Shown in pieces: positions 47,605 through 58,044 of a DNA stretch of 64,000 nt; the first letter of the stretch is position 1, and each line of letters opens with the position of its first letter. Under the pieces are notes generated by a model, which did no database searches, was not told the DNA's origin, and saw only the letters and a program-made list of their open reading frames with translations. A program made the position numbers and the translations under genes. Location: assembly GCF_019320115.1 (NCBI RefSeq), contig NC_089581.1:14871925-14935924 (forward strand), read 5' to 3'. The stretch is from Miscanthus floridulus (taxonomy: Eukaryota > Streptophyta > Magnoliopsida > Poales > Poaceae).

Positions 47605-50010
47605 TCAATGCTTTGGCGTAGTCGTCTTCGTAATTACGATGTCGCCACCCTTTTTAACGGTATTGACCTCGCCATCGTCTTCCCGAGCACGCTTGCTCCT
47701 GTAATCGTCATGGCGGCTACGCTGCTGATTACGTTGGTCGCGGTGGTCGCGGGAGTCGTTGCGCTGGTTGCGGCGGTCAAAAATGTCGTTCCGACCACGG
47801 TTGCCGCGATAGTCGTCGCGGTGTGGGGGGTGGTCGGAGCGTGGAACCCTTGCTGCTTCTTCAATAATTATCTTCTTAGCATCATCGGCGTCCGCATATT
47901 TCTTAGCGGTGGCCAGGAGCGCTGTGACCGATTTAGGTCTCTTCCGGAGGAGCTTGTCTCTTAGGGCGTCGTGGAAGCGGAGGCCACTGATGAAAGCCTC
48001 GATGGCCTCGTTGTCGGAGATTGATGGGACCTTGATGCGCATCTCCGAGAAACGCCGGACGTACTCGCGCAGTGGCTCATCTTTCCGATCTTGGATCCGT
48101 TGCAGATCGTACTTGTTGCCCGGTTGTTCACAAGTAGCGATGAAATTGTCGATGAAGGCTTGCCTAAGCTCCTGCCAAGAATCAAAGTAGTTCGCCGGCA
48201 AGCTGACCAGCCATTGGTGACCTGCATGGCCAACAGCGACTGGGAAGTAGTTATACATGACGTGCTCGTCAGCCATGGCTGATCTGCACTCAGTTTCGTA
48301 GAGCATGACCCATAATTCGGGGTTTTTCTTGCCGTCGTACTTCTGAAGCTTCTCGAGCTTGAAATTCTTTGGCCATATAACTTGGTGAAGGTGTGGAGTA
48401 AACTGCTTCAAACCCGGCGGGCCATGGGTAGTGTCATACTCCATACGGCGATAGCTTTTATAGGATGCTCGATCGTCGGCTCTCTGGTTGATGCGAGCGC
48501 GTAGATCGCGTCCACCGAGGTAATGGCAGAGATCGTTATTGCCATCGCGGTGATCTCGATTGCCATCTGGATTAGCCCTGCGACCATGGTTATCGCGGCG
48601 ATTGTCGTGGTTGTCTCGGCGATTATCGTCCCGGACGTCGCGACGGTTCTCCTCCCGACGGCGGTGGTCATCCTGACCACCATCATGGCCACCGTTTCCG
48701 CCTTGACGGTTGTCTGATGGGTCGTTGTTGCGCGAGCCACGTTGGTTGAGTGGCTGTGAGCGACTTGGGTGCTGGCGGCTGTGGCTTGACTCGACTGAGA
48801 CGGATGGAGCCCGGACTTGATTTACAATCTCTGCGGTCTGGGCCATGGCAGCTGTCGGATAGGCTTGTATTTCATCGCGAACCGCTTGGGTTTCCGGGGT
48901 GTTGGGTAGCCGTTGCATTGTCGCCATGACAATGGCTACGTTGGCACTGGGAGTCCTGAAGACCTGTTTGTCCCCCACCCTATCAAAAGCATCGTTGAGG
49001 TCGCATGGCTGGACCCTTATGCGTCGCGCCTCTTGGTCTACTTCGGCTTTGATTTGTCGACGATTAAACCGGTCGATATTGCGTGCTTCACGTGCAGTCC
49101 TTTCTTGCTCTGTTTCACCAACTGCTGGCGGTTCGTCATTGCTGACAACATGGATCAAATCCCCTCGTCTTAGCAGGAAAGACAGGAATTGAGAAAACCC
49201 CGAGGCGTGGTCTGGCAGATCCAGATCATACTTGATGCCGTGGTCTTCGTGATGCTGAAGCTCGGTGTGGACAGATGCATTAGATGCGATGCTAGACGAG
49301 GAGCTAGAGTCGCCCTCTTAGACTGTGTGGACGGATCCTTCTTGATAATCTTCAATCCGGATCATGTTGACGAAGTTGCGTGGCTTCGGCCGAGGTCGGT
49401 GCATAAAACACAGATCCAAGCGGCGTTGTAAGTTATACGCGTAGCTGGAGGCAGCGTTTCGTAGGCCATAGGGCCGGACCTGGTGGTTCTCTGTCGGGGC
49501 TTCGTACTCGGAGAGCCGGAGACCCATCGCGGAGGCTGGCCGGCGATGAGCGGAGCGCCCTTCAGGAGTAGATATGACCACGAGATCTGTACCAAGTCGT
49601 GCAGGACGACTGGTCTGAGCTAGTCGGGTAGATCTGTTGTGGGGAGCGGTTACCTGCTCATTAGGTTGACTTTGAATCGTACTTACCAGAGCTAGAGTTT
49701 CAGCGAGTTTGGTGCCAACCCGATCGATGGAGTCGAGCAGGTCGGTGTTGTCGATCTGCTTCCCTTTGTAGCGGGGAAGCGGATGATGAGTTGTCGGCGT
49801 GGCTGAAGATGATGCTGGTGTGGTCGGAGCCAGATGTACCGTGGTCGGAGCCGTAGCCGATGCAGGTGAAGCAGTGGTCGGCGCAGACTGAATCCACGCC
49901 TCTTCCGTGGTCATGGCGATGAAGTTGTTGGAGCCGGTGGTCCAGGTGATCTGGCCGACGGTGAACGTGAGGCCGTTCGGCGTAGCCATGGAGCCGGAGA
50001 TGATGACCAT
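47605..50010 (-). pseudogene. Gag of element B, one in-frame stop
   Basis: A single - strand frame runs from an ATG at 50010 (second Met at 49989, MATPNGLTFTV) to 47605, with one TAA at 49318-49320. The N-terminal part is low-complexity Pro/Thr/Ala. The middle has a long basic, Arg/Asp/Asn-rich stretch with DNRRDNHDNRRDNHG repeats. The gag core carries KLEKLQKYDGKKNPELWV, FIDNFIATCEQPGNKYDLQ and LREYVRRFSEMR, typical of the retrotransposon gag family, followed by a second Arg/Asp-rich tail. A frameshift just before 47605 cuts it from the knuckle motif and protease. It would form the particle shell. Confidence 0.88.
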
Positions 50011-50038
50011 CTTGTTTGCTTGGAGAGCAGTACGCACA

Positions 50039-50057
50039 CCCCCTACCTGGCGCGCCA
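50039..50057 (-). other. Primer-binding site candidate of element B
   Basis: On the - strand, TGGCGCGCCAGGTAGGGGG starts one base inside the 5' LTR. It begins TGG as required for pairing with a tRNA CCA end. I do not assign the tRNA. Confidence 0.6.
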
Positions 50058-50058
50058 C

Positions 50059-50528
50059 TGTCGACGAAATATGGTCGGCAGTCTACCTAGAGGTATGCCC
50101 AAGGTAGTAGATTGTCGGCAGACATGTGCGCAAGCCACAAACAAGACGGTGACGCAAGACAGACATGAGGTTTTATTCAGGTTCGGCCGCCAAGATGGCG
50201 TAATACCTACGTCCTGCGTCTGATTTGTATTGCTGTATGTCAATGATAGATGATTTTTAGAGGGGTCCCCTGCCCGCCTTATATAGTCCGGGGGGCAGGG
50301 TTACAGATCTAGAAACTAATCCTAGCCAGTTACAATTGCCATATGTGGCCGGATAAGGATTCCTATTCTAACCGACCAGGATCTTGATTGATCGCCAAAT
50401 CCGTCTTGACTCCTTGCGCGGAACTCCGATCAGGTTAACCGGGCTGCACGTCGTCTTTTGGTGGACCGGACCCACCGATCCGGGCCGGCCCAAGCATAGC
50501 CATAAGGATACAGGGGTTAATACCCCCA
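50059..50528 (-). repeat. Element B 5' LTR
   Basis: It matches 22264-22732 throughout, with about 18 substitutions and one extra G in the 'ccgggggg' run. The TG/CA termini are the same. It lies upstream of gag in the element's orientation. Confidence 0.92.
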
Positions 50529-50757
50529 CGGAACCGTTCCGGCCAGGAATGTCTATTTAATTTGTATGTAGCAGACTTGAGCAGGAATCGTTCCGGGGCG
50601 GGAATGACTCAAACGAACAAACCCTAAACATGAGATGACTCGCAGTCGCAACAAGGAAAAGGACGAAGTGAGCGCTTTCTTCGTCCTCGTTTCCTCTGCC
50701 ACACGCCCATATAGGCACCACTTGTCCCTGTCGCCGCTTCTGTGGCTATGATTATGG

Positions 50758-50967
50758 GTAACATATCAGGGGCAAACAAATCAACCTATATAAACTTAGA
50801 AACTACCAATCAGGATCACTAGATGCTGATCTAATAGATGGGGTGAGGGGGCTTAAACGTAAAAAAAATCACACCTCTTACCCCATCAATTGGATCAACA
50901 TCTAGTGGTTCTGATTATTAGTTTCTAAGTTTACATAAGTTAATTGGTTTACACATGATACGTTGCC
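50758..50967. mobile_element. Foldback MITE-like element
   Basis: Nearly the whole 210 bp is one imperfect inverted repeat. The left side 'taaacttagaaactaccaat' and 'cactagatgctgatc' pair with the right side 'gatcaacatctagtg' and 'attagtttctaagttta', around a short A-rich centre (50860-50875). The outermost words are 'gtaacatatca' and 'tgatacgttgcc'. It is non-coding and not assigned to a superfamily. Confidence 0.7.
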
Positions 50968-51589
50968 ATGACTATGAGCGGTTGGACACTGTTCTTCGTT
51001 CCAATCACTAGCCACTGGTCCCGAGTCCTGCGCTGTGCTTGTGCGCTCCCCTGCCTCCGGCCTCCTCACTCCGGTGCGCCGCTGTTATCAACCCAGTGGC
51101 CTGTATCAACAGGTCTGTAAATTTTCAACAACAAAAAACCCGGTCTATTCGTGGAGACCTCTTCCACCGACCGATATTTGTGGGTCCTGATTTCAAGTTT
51201 GGACAATGGAGATCACAATAGATCCAACGAACTCTCTACTGACCATACGATCTTTCTGCAACAGTATTTTCAGCATAGGGACATGTGGCATCTTCGGATC
51301 TTCTGTCTCAACAACGTCCGAGAAGATCCCGTAAAGATCACATGCTGCCTCAGATCCTGTACGGCATTATTAAGTTGCTACAAGAATCCATTTCTGATAA
51401 CAGTAACGCCTTTTATGTTCAGTCAGTGTGAGGTCCATTTGGATGGTTACGTTCACATGCGTGCTTTTTTAATATCGAATATAAAGACCTTGTATGGATC
51501 AGTAAATCATTAGCTCTTACATATTATCGTCAAAATGAAATTTACCAGCATTGGCTATATTCAATTCCATAATTGTTTTGCTTCTTTCA
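50968..51589. other. Gene-free stretch
   Basis: I recognise nothing here. The open frame at 51151-51513 (+) has no motif or splice context. Confidence 0.45.
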
Positions 51590-52158
51590 TCTAACATTCA
51601 TTAAAAAAATACTTCTCAAATTTCCGCTGCACCGCACGGAGAATTTACCCAGTTTAAGAATAAACTCAGCACGCTCTTTAGCATCATGATGTGTTCTCTC
51701 AGTGGTAGGTAAAAGCAAAAGATCAATAGGAGCACGGTGGTTAAATACCTTGGTGGTGGAGTGTTTCGCCCTGTTATATGAAAAGTCCACATGGGGCAAA
51801 CACTATTCCCACATCTTCAAATGATGCTTCAAAGATTGCTCTAAACATGGTGGACAATGTTCGATTCATTGTCTCAGTTGAGGATGACAAGTTGTAGAAC
51901 ACACTAGCTTTGCCCCTAATTTATTCCACAAAGTGTGCTAAAAGTGACTCAAGAATTTTGCATCGCGATCTAAAACAATGGTAGAAGGCATACCATGCAA
52001 GCGAACGATTTCTTAAAAGAACGGGTCAGCAATATGAACCGTCATCACTTTTGTGATACGGAATAAAATATGCCATCTTATAAAAATGATCAACCATCAT
52101 AAAAATACTATTCCTCCCCTTCTTAATCTTTGGCAGTACCATAACAAAGTCTATCAGC
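51590..52158 (-). pseudogene. Ty3/gypsy integrase fragment
   Basis: On the - strand, broken frames give in order the integrase core pieces DFVMVLPKIKKGRNSIFMMV and DHFYKMAYFIP. Next are the HGMPSTIVLDRDAKFLSHF and LWNKLGAKLVF blocks and a degraded E-containing TETMNRTLSTMFRA. Last come HVDFSYNRAKHSTTK and the linker APIDLLLLPTTERTHHDAKE. Frame changes and stops occur throughout. No LTRs lie nearby, so it is a remnant of a third gypsy element, unrelated to A and B in sequence type. Confidence 0.8.
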
Positions 52159-52275
52159 CTGTTCGGGAGGCCGTATCGTATTGTGGATTATTTACTGCTG
52201 GCTGGTTTGGTGTGAGAGAAAAACACTGTTCCTGACTGGAAATTTACAATTGTTTACGAGCAAGCGAACAGACTG
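52159..52275. mobile_element. Small MITE (copy 3 of the TTCG-end family)
   Basis: It begins GCCTGTTCGGGAGGCC and ends GCAAGCGAACAGACTG, with the internal 'gtgtgagagaaaaacactgtt' seen in the copies at 21434 and 54251. The ends are imperfect inverted repeats. Confidence 0.55.
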
Positions 52276-52330
52276 TATATTAGTCTAAGGAATAGAAGGA
52301 ACAAATGAATCCAAGAGCCTGGAAATTGAC

Positions 52331-52434
52331 TGGAAAAGGGTAAAAAGCCCATACAACGGAAAGAGGGGAGCAGTGAGAAGAGATAATGGAGCCCAGGTCG
52401 TCAGCGCACGGGAAAGGCCTTGGAGTAAGACGGG
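52331..52434. repeat. Flanking direct repeat, left copy
   Basis: About 104 bp running from TGGAAAAGGG to AGTAAGACGGG recurs at 53842-53951 in the same orientation with few differences and an 11-bp insertion. The two copies flank the Mutator-like element. Confidence 0.85.
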
Positions 52435-52460
52435 CGAGCCTGGGAAATTCACTGGAAAGG

Positions 52461-53790
52461 GACTCATCTCTTAAAGTGATTTCACTCGTTTCTCATTTTT
52501 TATTATAAAACTGATGGCTCGCTAAAATATATTTTAGATAGTTTTAATTTGTGGAAAAAAGAAGAAGAAGACGCCTTCCCTGCCTACTGTTATCTCCGTC
52601 AAAACGGATCGGAAAAAAAAACGGATCGGCCCTCCACTCCATCTCCGGCGGCATCAGCAGGCACCACCACGCCGCTCCCCTCTCGTGCCGGCGCTGGCCT
52701 TCCCCACGCCGCCCCCTCCCCTGCCGGCACATGCCTGCCCCCACGCCGCTCCCCTCCCGTGCCGGCGCTGGCTACCCCGCCGAGCAGCAGGCACGGCTCC
52801 GACCCCTACCCGGTGGCGGGCACGGCCAAGCACCGTCGCGGGTGTGCTCTGCCTCCTCCTCGGAGCGCCGTCACGGGCGAGCTCCGTCGCCGCGGGCGCG
52901 AGCTGGTCCTCCACCACCGGCGCGCGCGGACGCGAGTGCAGCTGGTCCTCCACCCCCGGCGAGCTCTGCGAGGGAGCTGGTCCTCCACCACCGGCGTGCG
53001 CGGACGCGAGTGCAGCGGCGTCGCCATGCCCGGTGCCCCAACCGCTCGCGAGGAAACTACTGCGGACGCATCTGCACTCATGACCCAGGTCCCGTTTCTC
53101 TGCACGCATGCCCGCAACGCTTCGGTGAGTCCCGTTTCTCTGCGTCAACGCTGGTGATCTCGTGTCCGCTCGCAGCATGTTTGACGAAATGCCAACGAGG
53201 GACACGAGCTTCGAACTGCATCGCCCGGAGGCCGGGGCAGCAGCAAGCGACGTACGCGCTGGAGTATTGGATGTGATGCTTGGCCATCTCCAACTCACGT
53301 GCGTGTGAGAGATAAAAGGAGACTATGCATAATTTGAACATCTTTGTATAATTTGAACATCTCATGGTAATTGTGAGGCAATATAGCAGTAATGATTTGG
53401 TTTGGTTTTGCAGTGTTTTTCATTTAAAATAGTTGTGTTTGGTTCTCTAGTGGTTTTGATTTATACTCGCTGGAGTGCTGGATGTGATGCTTGGCCATCT
53501 CCGGACCCAGGGCGGCATGGGGAAGGCCAGCGCCGGCACGGGAGGGGAGCGGCGTGGTGGTGCCTGCTGATGCCGCCGGGGATGGAGGGGAGGGCCGATC
53601 TGTTCTGTGTTCGATCCGTTTTGATGGAGATAACAGTAGGCAGGGGTAGAATTAAAACTATCCAAAATGTATTTCAGCGGGTTACGTCAGTTTCTTCTTT
53701 TTTTCCACGAATTAAAACTATCCAAAATATATTTCGGTGGGTTACGCCAGTTTCATAATGGCAAACGAGCGAAACCACTCTGAGGGATGG
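52461..53790. mobile_element. Mutator-like element with ~250-bp TIRs and captured gene sequence
   Basis: The left end (to 52713) and right end (from 53511) are long imperfect inverted repeats: 'gtgatttcactcgttt' and 'ctactgttatctccgtcaaaacgg' on the left are matched by their reverse complements on the right. The right end has an extra tandem copy of about 60 bp ('attaaaactatccaaaat'). Long TIRs without a transposase suggest a non-autonomous MULE. The GC-rich interior contains a short piece resembling a pentatricopeptide-repeat gene (53168-53203), the Pack-MULE pattern. Exact ends and the expected 9-bp target duplication are not resolved. Confidence 0.6.
53168..53203 (+). pseudogene. PPR-gene-like fragment
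   Basis: Translation gives ARSMFDEMPTRD, the common core of plant PPR motifs (A+.+FDEMP.+D). It is preceded by a pyrimidine-containing stretch with possible splice sites and followed by about 30 codons without clear PPR pattern. It is too short to be a gene and is likely captured by the surrounding element. Confidence 0.45.
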
Positions 53791-53841
53791 TAAAACTGCG
53801 AAACCCGTTTTTGATGAGGGGTGAAATGCTAAAGTCCTCAA

Positions 53842-53951
53842 TGGAAAAGGGCAAAAAGCCCATACAGTGGAAAGAGAGGCTCGGGAGCATTGAGAAGAGA
53901 TAATGGAGCCCAGGTCGTCAGCGCGCGGGAAAGGCCTTGGAGTAAGACGGG
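53842..53951. repeat. Flanking direct repeat, right copy
   Basis: It is the counterpart of 52331-52434, carrying an extra 'ctcgggagcat'-like insertion after 'aaagagag'. Confidence 0.85.
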
Positions 53952-54250
53952 CCGCTGAAGCGACAATTGTGCATCGGAATCAGGCTGGCCCGTCAGATAT
54001 TCCTGGCCTATTGACCTGATCGCAAGCTAATATAGGGCCTTGTTTAGCCCAGCACATGCAGCTGAGCCATTCCACGACTCGTAAAGCTCGTGACTCATGA
54101 CTCGTGAGATCATCACCAGTCGGAAGTTGGATCGGAATTCTCCTGTTTTTGCCATGTTTGGCCGGCTTCTGCTGACTTTATTAGGAGAAGAGACACCACT
54201 CGTGCTCCAAATGGCATGAACACATCCCATCGTATAGCGAACTTACCTAG

Positions 54251-54378
54251 GCTCTTTTCGCTTGTTTTCTAATCCATGCTTTTTTTTACTTGTTTTTTAA
54301 GTCGAAACAGTGTTTTCCTCTCACAACAATTCAGTCAGAATAATATTTTAGCATTTTTTTAGTGAAGCGAATGGGACC
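54251..54378. mobile_element. Small MITE (copy 4 of the TTCG-end family)
   Basis: It begins GGCTCTTTTCGCTTG and ends GTGAAGCGAATGGGACCC and shares 'cacaacaattcagtcagaa' with the other copies. Confidence 0.55.
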
Positions 54379-55218
54379 CTAATCTGCAATGAAACATGGC
54401 GTACGTCAATGAAACATGGCGTACGTCACCGTGGCGTGGACCCAAAACAAAACGAAGAACGAAAGATGACACAAGGCAAGCCCGGGACGAAACTGGTGCG
54501 AACATATCCTGCATCCAGAAACGCACCGAGCTGGCTGCCCAACTCTCCAAAGACGTGTGCAGCACCACCGTCGCGGGACCGGTGGCGGGTCGCCCACGAC
54601 ATGTTCAGCGAAATCGCTCCGCAGGAAGCCACGTGAAGCATGCCGAACGCCCGCCCGGCCCGTCGTCGACGCCAGGGCACGCTTCTTCAACGCCCGCCCA
54701 TACCATACGCGACCGAGCCGCGGGGACGCGCACGCACCGGCGCACGTCGGCACCACCACCACCACCACATCGTGCGCGTCACTCAGGACGCAGCCAGCGC
54801 CAGCGCCGCGGGTCGGTTCGGCGTGGGAGTGGGCGGGAAGCATCATGGCACGTACGTACGTACTCACGGCACAGGGCGGGGCGAGACGCGCCTAGATTTT
54901 CCGCGCATCGCTTCCATTCCACTTCCACCAAATGCGGGCGGCCCCCCGCCCCCGGGCGGCCGCTGGGAACTGTTGCGTCGAAAGCGATCTGAGCGCGAGT
55001 CGGCACGCACTTATCGACACCGGCGGGCGGGGCGACGTCGCTGTCGGTGGCCGTTCCACCCGCTAGTGGGCGCCGTCCGTCGGCGTTCCCGAAGCCGCAA
55101 CGGCCCCAGGTTTGTTGTTCCCACTTGCGGCGGCCGCAGGGGCAGGGCGTCGCTGCTCCGCAACCAGCAGAGCAGGTGGTGGAAGGTGTAAAATCTATAG
55201 GATCACTGGGAGCATAGA
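54379..55218. other. GC-rich gene-free stretch
   Basis: This block is open in several frames on both strands because it is GC-rich. Translations are rich in Arg, Pro, Thr and His without any motif. A repeated 'gtcaatgaaacatggcgtac' pair occurs at 54391-54425. I see no supported gene. Confidence 0.45.
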
Positions 55219-55803
55219 TTTAGCTGGGTACTTGCTGTTGAATACAATCATGAACTCTAGAACATCTACTTAGTGCAGTAACGGTAGGTAGAACGAGAGA
55301 AAGGGAGAGGTAAAAGTTGGACGTGTCAAACCTGACACCGTAGTGGAGGAAGATCCACTCGTGTCTGCCATGGAGTTAATGTCTACGCTAGGGCAGCGAC
55401 GGTCGGGGAAGACGGGTGGCGGCGCAGTGTAGTGGTGGTGGTGACGCAGTCCGGTGGCGGCGCGGCTGGTGGCGGAGGTGCTTCCCGTCACTGGCTGCGC
55501 GCCCTCTAGATCTAGTCGGGTATTTGCTGTTGAATAGAATCATGAACCTTAGAACATCTACCTAGTGCAGTAACGGTAGATAGAACGAGAGAAAAAGAGG
55601 GGTAGAAGTTGGACGTGTCAAACCTGACACCGCAGTGGATGAAGATCCGCTCACGTCCGCCATGGAGTCGATGTCTGCGCTAGGGCAGCGACGGTCGGGG
55701 AAGACGGGTGGTGGCGCAGTGCAGTAGTGGCGGTGACGCAGTCCGGTGGCGGCGCGGCTGGTGGCGGAGGTGCTTTCCGTCACTGGCTACGCGCCCTCTA
55801 GAT
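55219..55803. repeat. Tandem duplication, two copies of ~292 bp
   Basis: Unit 1 (55219-55510) and unit 2 (55511-55803) match over their whole length, from 'tagctgggtacttgctgttg' to 'gcgcgccctctagat'. Differences are scattered. On the - strand each unit contains an open frame with VSGLTRPTSTP-like ending FLSFYLPLLH, conserved in both. The repeat resembles part of a transposable element but I cannot name it. Confidence 0.9.
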
Positions 55804-56609
55804 CGGATTAGGGTTTAGGTGTCGGTGGAGAGCTCGGCTCAGACGAACCTCGTGACTGAGCCGCCGGCCCCACCTCTATTTATTGTGTAGTGTGGCAGGG
55901 ACTCTCCAGCCATAGTGTGCTGGGCGCCCCCGATCAGAACGTGGATCAAAGGCCCAATTGGGTCGTTGGGCCAGTTTGAGATTGAAATCAATCTATAGAA
56001 GCTCGTGGATGGAACCGGATTAAGTTATCGCCAGCCAGGCCGGAATGGACGCCACTGAGTACGCGAGGACGATGAGTGCGTGGTCAAGCTAGCGACCGAA
56101 AAATCTGCGAAGAAAAAGGTAAGAGGACGTTGCTTCGGAGAGGCGAAGCAGACTGCTCCGTTTCTTCCCATGAAAGCAAGCAAAGGCGATGGTTTGAGCT
56201 GGCAAGCGAAAGAGCATCGATCGACCAAGCTACTTCCGAGGCATAGGCATGAACACAAAGTGCTGCGTACGAGAGGGTATCTGATTCCATATCAATCCCC
56301 AATCCATTTATAATAAGCATATGTTACAAAGCACTACATCATCAAATCATCTCTTAATGAGAATGAACTACAGCATACAAGACAGCTAAGGATACAAGTA
56401 TACTCTCCCAGGAATAGGAAGATCGACCTATGTGTATGATGACTATGCATCTCTCTGTATACTGTACAAGAAGAGCAGCAACAAATCAAACAATGGTGCT
56501 GGCACCATACGAATGAATGAACGAATATAATAGCGTGTTTCCACCATTGAACTTGGCAGCAGCTCAGCTCTAGACCAAAATCTTGGACGGATGAGACCCG
56601 CGCAGCGGC
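55804..56609. other. Gene-free stretch, includes the 3' flank of the zinc-finger gene
   Basis: No motif is seen in the short frames at 56025-56320. The 3' UTR of the - strand zinc-finger gene probably occupies the upper part (about 56400-56609). I do not mark a specific polyadenylation signal. Confidence 0.5.
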
Positions 56610-57491
56610 TCACGCGGTCATGAGGAGGCGGGGCTTCTTGAAGGCGAGCGGGCTCTGCACCTCCTCGTCCTCCTCCCACATCTTGCCGGCCTTGCCGCAC
56701 CGGAACACGAACTCCGGCACGGCCGGGAGGTTGAGGTCGAACGCGCGGGCGGCGGAGCTCCCGTTCCCGGAGCTCCCCACCTCGGACGTCTCAGCGGCGG
56801 CCGCCGCGGCAGTGGGCAGGACGTCGGTGGACAAGGCGCTGCTGCCGCCGACGCCTCCGTCGTAGTGCTTCCTCTTGTGCCCGCCCAGCGCCTGGCCGGT
56901 GGGGAACTCCTTGTGGCAGATGGAGCACCTGTGGACTCTGCTCGACGCCGCCGCCCCGTCGGAGGACGCGGCGGTGGATGACGTGGCCGGCTCACGGACG
57001 ACGACCTCGACTGGCGGCGGCGGGATGACGGTGAGCGGTGCGGGGGCCTCCACCTCCACGAGGGGCACTGCTGCCGGGAGAGCAGCAGGAGGAGGAGGTG
57101 TCGGCAGTTTGACCCGGTGGCTGGTCTTGTGGCCGCCCAGCGCCTGGTAGGAGCTGAAGGACTTGCCGCAGACGGAGCACTTGAACTCCGCGGCGGCCGG
57201 CGCCGCGGACGGGACCAGCGGCGGCGCCGCCTGGACGCGGTGGTTGCCACCGCGGGAGAGCATGAGGAGGCAGAGCGCGAGGTTCTCCTCCTCCGAGCGC
57301 TGGCGCCGTGAGCGCTTCTTCTTGGCCCACCCCTGGGGCACGTGGGCAACCTCGTCGCCGCTCATGGCGGTGGCGCTGCTGCTCGTGGTCGTGGTCGTCG
57401 CCGCTGCCGCCGCGGGCGCCATCAGCGCGACCGCCTCCTCCTCGCTCTGCTTCTCCGGGATGACGGCGTGGAGCAGCTCCATGGAAGACAT
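56610..57491 (-). CDS. C2H2 zinc-finger repressor, two QALGGH fingers and EAR motif (ZAT/C1-2i type)
   Basis: The intronless frame encodes 293 residues from ATG 57491; the frame stays open upstream to 57752, but the family-like N-terminus [14 protein letters not shown] supports this start. In order: a basic nuclear-localisation stretch KKKRSRRQR (57-65), the L-box [12 protein letters not shown] (68-79), finger 1 at 103-125 (CSVC...[10 protein letters not shown]), a Pro/Val-rich spacer, finger 2 at 187-209 (CSIC...[10 protein letters not shown]), and the EAR-type repression motif DLNLP (252-256). QALGGH fingers are plant-specific. Proteins with this layout (ZAT10, ZAT12 and rice ZFP relatives) are stress-induced nuclear repressors acting on drought, salt, cold or oxidative-stress genes. 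The stress role is inferred from family. No breaks are seen. Confidence 0.93.
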   Translation of the reverse strand: MSSMELLHAVIPEKQSEEEAVALMAPAAAAATTTTTSSSATAMSGDEVAHVPQGWAKKKRSRRQRSEEENLALCLLMLSRGGNHRVQAAPPLVPSAAPAAAEFKCSVCGKSFSSYQALGGHKTSHRVKLPTPPPPAALPAAVPLVEVEAPAPLTVIPPPPVEVVVREPATSSTAASSDGAAASSRVHRCSICHKEFPTGQALGGHKRKHYDGGVGGSSALSTDVLPTAAAAAAETSEVGSSGNGSSAARAFDLNLPAVPEFVFRCGKAGKMWEEDEEVQSPLAFKKPRLLMTA

Positions 57492-57664
57492 GGCACCTAC
57501 GGCAAGCTCAAGCTTAGGCTTCGCTGGGAGACGTGGAGACGAGTTCTTGGCTGCGACTTGTTCTCGCGGTGGCTGGCTCTGGCTGTGGAGTGGTGGTTGC
57601 TTGGGCGCCTTGCCTCGCTGTGGTGTGGTGTTTGAGTGAGGGGAGTGAGGGTGTGAGGAGGAGG

Positions 57665-57673
57665 TTTTAAAGC
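57665..57673 (-). promoter_or_regulatory. TATA-like box of the zinc-finger gene
   Basis: On the - strand GCTTTAAAA lies about 175 bp upstream of the chosen ATG in otherwise GC-rich DNA and is followed by a CT-rich leader. It is the only AT-rich patch in the proximal promoter. Confidence 0.4.
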
Positions 57674-58044
57674 GGTGGCGGGTGTGATGGAGCGTGGGAA
57701 GTTGCGTCGTAGGTGGGGGAAGTGAGGTGGTCGTCGCGGCGTGGCCACGCACGCGGCACAGTGACAGGTGGGGCGCCGGGGCCGATGGGGGCGAGGCGGC
57801 AGTGGGTGGGAAGCCGGTGGAGTGGCGGCTAGGGACGGGTTGGGTTGAGTGTCACACGGGTGGGTGGTGGAGTGGAGCCGTGGAGGAGGCAGGCAAGGAC
57901 TGCAAAAGTCGTGGTCAACGTGGAGGCGAAGACACGGGGAGGCAGGGAGGCAACGGAGGATGCGAAGGGGAAGCCGGGCAGCGCAACTTGCCTTCGCTGC
58001 TGTGGTGGAACGAGAACGACGACTGGTAGCGCGAGTGTGATATG

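Larger units (their letters stand above)
22264..50528 (-). mobile_element. Retrotransposon B: Tat-like Ty3/gypsy element, split by element A
   Basis: Two LTRs of about 470 bp (22264-22732 and 50059-50528) bound a unit whose genes read on the - strand: gag, protease, RT, RNase H plus a second RNase H, then integrase. A long region with an antisense spliced gene follows before the 3' LTR. After subtracting the 15.3-kb insertion A, B is about 13 kb. The extra RNase H, 3'-side antisense gene and size fit the Tat lineage (Grande, Retand, RIRE2-like). The LTRs differ by roughly 18 substitutions and one indel by eye, about 4%. No perfect 5-bp target duplication is visible; the nearest is GGAAT (22258-22262) against GGAAC (50530-50534), each one base away from the TG/CA termini. 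All genes carry stops or frameshifts. Confidence 0.92.

Noticed and set aside
47608..49192. + strand hydrophobic frames opposite element B gag
   Set aside because: They are the complement of the Arg/Asp-rich gag repeats and read as Val/Ala/Ile-rich strings; no independent support.
52549..53298. Overlapping 200-240-codon frames in the MULE-like interior
   Set aside because: Frames open on both strands in GC-rich DNA with Pro/Arg/Ala bias; only the 12-residue PPR core is recognisable.
56618..57349. 243-codon frame in another - strand register over the zinc-finger gene
   Set aside because: It is an arginine/proline-rich shadow of the ZAT-type gene, which has both fingers, L-box, NLS and EAR in the chosen frame.
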